DNA from: Nitrosomonas ureae
Lineage (GTDB): Bacteria > Pseudomonadota > Gammaproteobacteria > Burkholderiales > Nitrosomonadaceae
Reading direction: 5' to 3'
Assembly (NCBI RefSeq): GCF_900108305.1
Contig: NZ_FNUX01000003.1
Location: forward strand, 124,001 to 188,000
Length of the DNA: 64,000 nucleotides
Shown here in pieces: positions 57,992 through 64,000 of the stretch (within the stretch, counting starts at the first letter, position 1; every line of letters begins with the position of its first letter). Under the pieces are notes generated by a model that searched no databases, was not told the origin of the DNA, and was given only the letters and a program-made list of their open reading frames with translations. Position numbers and translations under genes: made by a program.

Positions 57992-58285
57992 ATGAGGTCA
58001 TTCACCCTCACCCAAAAGGCAAGAACCGATATGCTCTCGATTGGCCGTTATACACGCAAACAATGGGGAAAGGTGCAACAAAGGCGTTATCTGAGTCAGC
58101 TCGACTCAACATTCCATGATCTGGCGGACAACCCAACATCAGGTCGCGCATGCGATGGTATTCGTGTAGGCTACTACAAGTATGGCGTCGGCAAACATGT
58201 GATCTTTTATCGACATGCGGAAAAAGATCGCATTGAAATTGTCCGCATCCTGCATCACCGTATGGATATTGAACAGCATGTGTAA
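57992..58285 (+). CDS. parE: ParE-family toxin
   Basis: A 97-residue RelE/ParE-fold toxin. FTLTQKARTDMLSIGRYT, the central YLSQLDSTFHDLADNP and the C-terminal VGKHVIFYRHAEKDRIEIVRILH are the family blocks. ParE toxins usually poison DNA gyrase. The ATG directly follows the parD stop. Both genes look intact. Confidence 0.92.
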   Translation: MRSFTLTQKARTDMLSIGRYTRKQWGKVQQRRYLSQLDSTFHDLADNPTSGRACDGIRVGYYKYGVGKHVIFYRHAEKDRIEIVRILHHRMDIEQHV

Positions 58286-58417
58286 TGCTGCTTCTCAATT
58301 CGATTAAACTCTAACAAGAAACGACGCAATAACCTCGAATATACCCGCAGCATGGATGGATCCATCACTCACCTCTTCAATATTTCAGAATATATCGATG
58401 ACTACTTTCTAAAGACA

Positions 58418-59719
58418 TCAATAGACAATTCTCGCCATCTCCCGCCCTCTTTCCTCATTGACTGTAGCCAACAGCATCAACCCGATGATAAAAAATGCCA
58501 AGGTACTGAGCAACGCAATGCGGTGATCTCCCGCAAATAGATAGACCATGCCGCCATACGTCAGCGGACCGATGATCGCGGATAGTTTCGTCGCCAATCC
58601 CCACAACCCGAAGAATTCCCCTTGACGCCCGGCTGGCGTGAATTGACCCACCAACGCCCGTCCTGCGGATTGTGCGCCGCCGAGCGCGGTACCGATCAAA
58701 TTGGCCGCGACCCAGAATAACCATTCATCGGTGGCCCAATAGGCGCAGACAATCGCTGCTATCCAGATCAGCAATGTAATGGCAATGCAACGGCTTGACC
58801 CGATACGGTCTTGCAGATGGCCAAACAGGAAAGCGCCGATGGCTGCGGTGACATTGACCACCATGATCAGCACAATGGTATCTTGCGTTTTGAATCCCAT
58901 CACTTCCTGCGCGTACACCGCCGCCAGCACGATAACGATGTAGATGCCGGAATAGTAGACCGTCAATGACAGCAGAAAACGGAACAAATCGATATGCAAG
59001 CGGGCCTGGCGCAGCGTATCGCCTAAACGGCCGAATCCTGCACGGATCAGATGCTTGCTGTCAAAAGACTCGGATACCTCCACGCGCTCGCGCAGCCAAA
59101 GCAATGTTGGCAATGCCGCAACGCCAAATAATGCGGCAACGATCAGGTTGGTAACCGGGACATATTGCGCGGCTTCCAGCCCCTGCTTTTCCGCATGCGT
59201 CACATAAATCAGACACAGCCCCAGCGTCAGCAAGCCGCCGAAATAACCCAGCGCCCAGCCATAGCCGGAAAGCCGCCCCATGGTTTCCGGCGTACTGATC
59301 TCGGGTAAAAACGCCGCAATCAGATTTTCACCGCTGGCAAACATGAAAGTCGCCAGCATCACCAATATCATGGCCAAAACGATGTCACCCGGACCGGCAA
59401 AATACAACAGCGCAGTAAACGACACACAACCAACTGTGGTTACCGTCAGGAAGCGTTTCTTTGCGCCGGAACAATCCGCGATCGCGCCTACGACCGGCGC
59501 ACTCAGCAACACCAGCACATTGGCAGCCGCCATGGTCATCGACCACAGCAGTGTGGCGTTTCCACTACCGTGCTCCGCAGCGATGACGCCGACAAAGTAG
59601 GCATTGAAAATGGCCGTCAGAATAACCGTGGTATAGCCGGAATTGGCGAAATCGTACATGCACCACGCAAAGCGCTCGCGCCGCGTGGCCGGATGGGGAT
59701 GGTTGGAAGTCAATGCCAT
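58418..59719 (-). CDS. MFS transporter, UMF1/Atg22-like
   Basis: A 433-residue permease with 12 predicted helices. FAWCMYDFANSGYTTVILTA at the N terminus is the UMF1 hallmark, and GGAQSAGRALVGQFTPAGRQ appears in the second half. The family is thought to export amino acids or similar small molecules, but the bacterial substrates are unknown. It ends after fumC on the same strand with a 34-base gap, so the two may be co-transcribed. Confidence 0.88.
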   Translation of the reverse strand: MALTSNHPHPATRRERFAWCMYDFANSGYTTVILTAIFNAYFVGVIAAEHGSGNATLLWSMTMAAANVLVLLSAPVVGAIADCSGAKKRFLTVTTVGCVSFTALLYFAGPGDIVLAMILVMLATFMFASGENLIAAFLPEISTPETMGRLSGYGWALGYFGGLLTLGLCLIYVTHAEKQGLEAAQYVPVTNLIVAALFGVAALPTLLWLRERVEVSESFDSKHLIRAGFGRLGDTLRQARLHIDLFRFLLSLTVYYSGIYIVIVLAAVYAQEVMGFKTQDTIVLIMVVNVTAAIGAFLFGHLQDRIGSSRCIAITLLIWIAAIVCAYWATDEWLFWVAANLIGTALGGAQSAGRALVGQFTPAGRQGEFFGLWGLATKLSAIIGPLTYGGMVYLFAGDHRIALLSTLAFFIIGLMLLATVNEERGREMARIVY

Positions 59720-59753
59720 AGTCGGGACGGATCAATAGGTAAATGCGGCGTGT

Positions 59754-61139
59754 TTATTGTCCTGTCATGGTTTCCGGCACCACCCAGGCGTCGAACTGTT
59801 CCGCCGTCACATAACCGGTCGCAATCGCCGCAGCCTTCAGGGTTGTACCTTCACGATGCGCTTTCTTGGCAATCTCGGCGGCCTTGTCGTAACCGATATG
59901 CAGATTCAGCGCGGTCACCAGCATCAACGAGTTGTGCATCAGGGTATCGATGCGCTCCCGGTTGGCTTCGATACCCACCGCGCAATGATCGTTGAAGCTC
60001 ACCATCGCATCGGCGAGCAAGCGAACACTTTGCAGGAAATTATGAATGATCAGCGGTTTCATCACATTCAATTCGAAATTTCCCAGCGCGCCACCCATGT
60101 TGACTGCAACATCGTTGCCCATGACCTGGCAGCACACCATCGTCATGGCTTCCGATTGCGTCGGATTGACCTTTCCCGGCATGATCGAACTACCCGGCTC
60201 ATTTTCAGGAATGCGCAATTCGCCGATGCCGCAGCGCGGCCCGGAAGCCAGCCAGCGGATGTCATTGGCGATTTTCATCAATGAAGCGGCCAATGTTTTC
60301 AATGCGCCGTGCGCGTGCACCAACGCATCGTTGCTCGCCAGCGCCTCGAATTTGTTCGGCGCGGTGACAAACGGCAAGCCGGTCAGACGCGACAATTCCG
60401 CCGCCACGCGCACCGCAAATTCCGGATGCGCATTCAAACCGGTGCCGACCGCCGTGCCACCCAAAGCCAGCTCGCATACATGCGGCATCGCCGCTTCGAC
60501 ATGGCGCAGGCCATGATCCAGTTGCGCCACGTAGCCGGAAAATTCCTGCCCCAGCGTCAACGGCGTCGCATCTTGCAAATGCGTGCGGCCGATTTTGACG
60601 ATACCGTCGAATGCCTGCGATTTGGTCGCCAACGTGCCACGCAATTGCTGAATCGCCGGAATCAGCCGCTGCTGCATCTCCTGCACCGCAGCAACGTGCA
60701 TCGCGGTCGGAAACACATCGTTGGACGATTGCCCTTTATTGACATCGTCGTTCGGATGCACAATGCGGCTGGCGCCGCGCCCACCGCCAAGAATTTCCGA
60801 CGCGCGGTTCGCGAGCACTTCGTTGACGTTCATGTTGCTCTGCGTGCCGGAACCGGTTTGCCACACCACCAACGGAAACTGATCGTCGAAATGACCGCCG
60901 GTCACTTCGTCGGCAGCCTCGATGATCGCCGCAGCACTGGCGGCGCTGAGCAACCCCATATCGTGATTGACTTTGGCGGCGGCGCGCTTGACCATGGCCA
61001 GCGCATGAATCAGCGCCAGCGGCATGTGCTCACCGGAAATCTTGAAATTCTGCAACGAGCGCTGCGTTTGTGCACCCCATAATGCTGCGGCGGGTACCTC
61101 GACCACGCCCATGGTGTCGTGCTCTTCACGGGTTTTCAT
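59754..61139 (-). CDS. fumC: Class II fumarate hydratase
   Basis: A 461-residue, iron-independent fumarase that hydrates fumarate to malate in the TCA cycle. The signature loop [13 protein letters not shown] and the blocks [14 protein letters not shown] and [16 protein letters not shown] are all present. GAGG lies 9 bases before the ATG. Full length, no oddities. The MFS gene follows on the same strand. Confidence 0.96.
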   Translation of the reverse strand: MKTREEHDTMGVVEVPAAALWGAQTQRSLQNFKISGEHMPLALIHALAMVKRAAAKVNHDMGLLSAASAAAIIEAADEVTGGHFDDQFPLVVWQTGSGTQSNMNVNEVLANRASEILGGGRGASRIVHPNDDVNKGQSSNDVFPTAMHVAAVQEMQQRLIPAIQQLRGTLATKSQAFDGIVKIGRTHLQDATPLTLGQEFSGYVAQLDHGLRHVEAAMPHVCELALGGTAVGTGLNAHPEFAVRVAAELSRLTGLPFVTAPNKFEALASNDALVHAHGALKTLAASLMKIANDIRWLASGPRCGIGELRIPENEPGSSIMPGKVNPTQSEAMTMVCCQVMGNDVAVNMGGALGNFELNVMKPLIIHNFLQSVRLLADAMVSFNDHCAVGIEANRERIDTLMHNSLMLVTALNLHIGYDKAAEIAKKAHREGTTLKAAAIATGYVTAEQFDAWVVPETMTGQ

Positions 61140-61285
61140 GGGTAATTACCTCACTATGTGGATAAATTGGGGTGCTAATTTATTAAGATTCCGGTTTAAC
61201 ATTTTATTCATTGCAATTTATAACGTTGGAATTAATCGACGTCGCCTAGCAGAGTTCGGTTAGGACTTGTTGGGTCACCACAATC

Positions 61286-62287
61286 TTAGAAGGGGAGATC
61301 GTCATCTTCGTCTGCTGCTGGCTTACGCTTTTTAATTTCTTCTATCAGCCGTTGGTAAACTTCTTCATCAATCTCTTTTTTGTAATCAACCGCGAACTTT
61401 GTTATGAACTCGAACACATCATTATCGCCCAAAATCCAGTTCACCTGATTATTGGTAAGTGCTGCATCGATTATTTCGCTGACTTGCGACTGACTGAAGT
61501 TCTCAAAACCAGAAAGTTTTGCTACGGCGCTATGCGTAGTCACAAATGAACGACTACCGACTAGCTGTTGAACAGCCATTTCCTTTTCAAATTCGCTAGC
61601 CAGCTTAATGTTCGGATAATGTTCTTTGAAGAAAGGAGCAAGCCTACGATAGAAAAATACATCGGCACTCTTCTTCATCTTCCACTCTCTTATCAAGAAC
61701 TCTTTGGGCTTGTTTTCATCGAGAATTGAGAAGTAATCTCTGTCGTCTGCGATCAGGTATAGGTCTTTCTCATCCGGAACGCTTTCAAGTAACGCCTCCC
61801 AGTTAATGGCATCACCTAGAGATCCATTCTTCCCTGGGGGATTACCAACGCTCATCCGAAATTTTGATTTTGAAACCAATTTCTCTGATAATTTGATTGG
61901 CGTGGATTTTTCAAAAAGCTCTTCGATAACTACGTCGGCTTTAAGAGAATTGTTTTCAATATCTTTGGAAACCTGATCAACGAGTGAGGAGTGCTGCCTC
62001 TCAAAATCTTTCTGAAGACCGCGGAGTGATATGTATTCTTCATAGTCTTTACAAATTGCCGGGAACTGGAGATTAAGCTTTTGATCTTTCAAACTCTTAA
62101 GAGCTGCGGCAATCTTAGTTTCACGATTACGCCAGTACTCGTCTACCGTTTGATTCGGAAGGTGCAAAACAACACTCCCTTTTTCCAATAACGCCTTCAG
62201 CTTCCGTAGTTCTTCCAAGTCATCATTTGTCAGATGATAGAAAGAAAGGAAAACATTTGTATCAATGAATACATTCATTTGACTCAT
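61286..62287 (-). CDS. PIN-domain protein, DUF4935 type
   Basis: A 333-residue protein. Residues 3-200 form a PIN-like nuclease domain: VFIDTNVFLSFY supplies the first acid (Asp9), an internal Glu in VDEYWRNRE and LYLIADDRDYFSIL the later acids. The long C-terminal part (about 210-333) is typical of DUF4935 proteins, which are often found near defence or toxin genes. There is no partner gene here. Its codon use and lower G+C than fumC and nrdB suggest a recent arrival. Confidence 0.75.
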   Translation of the reverse strand: MSQMNVFIDTNVFLSFYHLTNDDLEELRKLKALLEKGSVVLHLPNQTVDEYWRNRETKIAAALKSLKDQKLNLQFPAICKDYEEYISLRGLQKDFERQHSSLVDQVSKDIENNSLKADVVIEELFEKSTPIKLSEKLVSKSKFRMSVGNPPGKNGSLGDAINWEALLESVPDEKDLYLIADDRDYFSILDENKPKEFLIREWKMKKSADVFFYRRLAPFFKEHYPNIKLASEFEKEMAVQQLVGSRSFVTTHSAVAKLSGFENFSQSQVSEIIDAALTNNQVNWILGDNDVFEFITKFAVDYKKEIDEEVYQRLIEEIKKRKPAADEDDDLPF

Positions 62288-62515
62288 GATTTCCTTAGAT
62301 CTAGCTTAATATACACGACAAAAAATGTCGTACAAACTGAAATAGAATGTCGCGTAACACAAGCATTCCTAACTATTTATTACTCAGTTAATTGCAGAAA
62401 AAATTTCTAAATAAAGTAAAAACGCACCACTTTGTTTTCTTCCATTTAAATAACCCCGGGAGGCTACCAATGCACACATTGGTAATCAGCACATCACTCT
62501 TAGCCCTCCAGACAA

Positions 62516-63661
62516 TCAATCCCAACTCAACGCTCCACCGGTTTGATACTCGGTCACGCGCGTTTCAAAGAAATTCTTTTCTTTCTTCAGATCCATCATT
62601 TCCGACATCCACGGGAACGGGTTATTGGCATTCGGATACAGAGTATCCAAACCGATTTGCTGGCAGCGGCGATTGGCGATGTAGCGCAGATATTCCTTGA
62701 ACATCGGCGCGTTCATGCCCAATACGCCGCGCGGCATGGTGTCTTCCGCATAGCGGTATTCCAGCGCCACGGCTTTTTGCATCAATGCGGCGATTTCTTC
62801 GCGGAACGCTTTGGTCCACAACTGCGGATTCTCCATTTTGATCTGATTGATCACGTCGATACCGAAATTACAGTGCATCGACTCGTCACGCAGAATATAT
62901 TGATATTGCTCCGCCGAACCGGTCATTTTGTTCTGCCGCCCGAGCGCCAGAATCTGCGTGAATCCAACGTAGAAGAACAGACCTTCCATGATGCAGGCAA
63001 ACACGATCAGGCTTCTGAGTAACTGCTGATCGGTCTCCAACGTGCCGGTCTTGAAGTGCGGGTTCGTTAGCGTGTCGATAAACGGAATCAGAAATTCGTC
63101 TTTGTCGCGAATCGAGGATACTTCGTGATAGGCGTTGAAGATTTCCCCCTCGTCCAGACCCAGCGACTCAACGATATATTGATACGCATGGGTATGAATG
63201 GCTTCCTCGAACGCCTGTCGCAGCAGATACTGGCGGCACTCGGGATTGGTGATGTGACGGTACGTACCCAGCACGATGTTGTTCGCCGCCAATGAATCCG
63301 CCGTGACAAAGAAACCCAGGTTACGCTTGACCAGGCGGCGCTCATCTTCGGTGAGGCCGTTGGGGTCTCGCCACAACGCAATATCGCGGCTCATGCTGAT
63401 TTCCTGCGGCATCCAATGATTCGCACAGGCACCGAGATATTTATCCCAGGCCCATTTGTATTTGAACGGCACCAATTGATTCACGTCCGCATTGCAATTG
63501 ATGATTTGCTTATCTTCCACCGCAATGCGGCGGTTGGCGCTGCCCGCAACAGCTGGCTCATCCGCGGCAGTGTGGGATTCCTTAAACAATCCTTGCAGCG
63601 GCGCGTCCAAACCCGGGATTGATGGCTTTTCCTTAGATGATTCGTCTTCAAATGTCAGCAT
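62516..63661 (-). CDS. nrdB: Ribonucleotide reductase beta subunit, class I
   Basis: A 381-residue di-iron subunit that carries the radical for deoxyribonucleotide synthesis. Iron ligands are visible in [12 protein letters not shown] (Glu153, His156) and [10 protein letters not shown]. Tyr160 stands four residues after His156, where the radical tyrosine of class Ia enzymes lies. The C terminus ([18 protein letters not shown]) is the part that docks to NrdA. AAGGAG lies 7 bases before the ATG. nrdA lies just upstream on the same strand. Confidence 0.96.
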   Translation of the reverse strand: MLTFEDESSKEKPSIPGLDAPLQGLFKESHTAADEPAVAGSANRRIAVEDKQIINCNADVNQLVPFKYKWAWDKYLGACANHWMPQEISMSRDIALWRDPNGLTEDERRLVKRNLGFFVTADSLAANNIVLGTYRHITNPECRQYLLRQAFEEAIHTHAYQYIVESLGLDEGEIFNAYHEVSSIRDKDEFLIPFIDTLTNPHFKTGTLETDQQLLRSLIVFACIMEGLFFYVGFTQILALGRQNKMTGSAEQYQYILRDESMHCNFGIDVINQIKMENPQLWTKAFREEIAALMQKAVALEYRYAEDTMPRGVLGMNAPMFKEYLRYIANRRCQQIGLDTLYPNANNPFPWMSEMMDLKKEKNFFETRVTEYQTGGALSWD

Positions 63662-63690
63662 CGTAAACTCCTTATATTGGGATATTGGGA

Positions 63691-64000
63691 TTATTGGCAG
63701 GATTCGCAGCTTTCGTCATCGATCGCGCAATATTTGATTTCAACCGTGGATACTTCCACCGCCGCCTTAACGACTCCGCCATCGGCAGGCACGGCATTCA
63801 ACGATCCTGCGCGCACGGTCGATTTTTCCGCCGCGGTGGCGCCCATCGAGCGTAGATAATAGGTGGTTTTCAGACCGCGCAACCACGCCAGTTTATAGGT
63901 TTCATCCAGTTTCTTGCCGGACACGCCCCCCATATAAATATTCAGCGATTGTGACTGGTCGATCCATTTCTGCCGCCGCGCGCCCGCTTCGATCAGCCAT
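63691..64000 (-). CDS. nrdA: Ribonucleotide reductase alpha subunit, C-terminal part (cut by window edge)
   Basis: The last 102 codons of NrdA, running off the right edge. [30 protein letters not shown] and the C-terminal CxxC-type pair (ESCESCQ), which reloads the active-site disulphide, identify it. It lies 29 bases upstream of nrdB, so the two are co-transcribed leftward. Confidence 0.95.
   Translation of the reverse strand, partial: WLIEAGARRQKWIDQSQSLNIYMGGVSGKKLDETYKLAWLRGLKTTYYLRSMGATAAEKSTVRAGSLNAVPADGGVVKAAVEVSTVEIKYCAIDDESCESCQ

Noticed and set aside
1-64000. tRNA, rRNA, CRISPR array or complete insertion sequence
   Set aside because: I looked through the intergenic regions and found no tRNA-like T-loop context, no spaced identical repeats and no intact transposase gene.

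Overview
The window looks like a chromosomal segment of a beta-proteobacterial ammonia oxidiser, most likely Nitrosomonas or a close relative. The left edge cuts a nitrosocyanin gene with all four copper ligands at the spacing known from N. europaea. It is followed by a cytochrome P460 gene and a small metal-binding protein (SmbP) gene; nitrosocyanin and SmbP are hardly known outside ammonia oxidisers. A form IA RuBisCO operon (cbbR / cbbL-cbbS-cbbQ-cbbO) supplies the autotrophy. No carboxysome shell genes follow cbbO. The species cannot be fixed from sequence alone.

Layout: 1-7.1 kb holds nitrosocyanin, P460, a DUF1614 membrane protein, a MASE1-PAS-PAS-GGDEF-EAL cyclic-di-GMP protein and SmbP. 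7.3-10.8 kb holds a SufR-like Fe-S type regulator divergent from two small membrane proteins, a DUF2905 protein, and two tiny paralogous two-helix membrane proteins. 10.8-13.8 kb is an acs / MBL-fold hydrolase operon. 14-20.2 kb is the rimP-nusA-infB-rbfA-truB block, preceded by a hairpin that could act as an attenuator; rimO follows on the other strand. 23-28.7 kb carries a 1329-residue type I-secreted repeat protein with a candidate sigma-54 promoter, convergent with a VpsR-like sigma-54 activator. 28.9-35.2 kb is the RuBisCO region. 35.2-39.1 kb holds an HD-GYP protein and a hydrolase-OsmC / Hsp15 / aldolase operon. 39.4-40.2 kb is a gene broken by two in-frame stops. 40.9-43.7 kb is a NarX/NreB-like two-component pair. 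43.9-46.8 kb has a universal stress protein, a SulP transporter and two more members of the tiny two-helix family. 47.3-64 kb is mostly housekeeping: ilvE, a CHCC zinc-finger protein, a phosphohexomutase, nadE, a BepA-like protease, a MacA/MacB-like exporter with separate ATPase and permease, parDE, an MFS transporter, fumC, a PIN-domain protein, nrdB and the end of nrdA.

The most unusual signal is a family of four very short membrane proteins (57-72 residues) at two loci 33 kb apart. Two of the genes are preceded by arrays of TGTGAA repeated at exactly 11-bp intervals, the geometry expected of an OmpR/PhoB-type response regulator. One member (46667-46840) is only 57 residues long. Other points of note are the adhesin / sigma-54 activator pairing, the structured cbbL-cbbS spacer, and the paired hairpins around the uspA gene.
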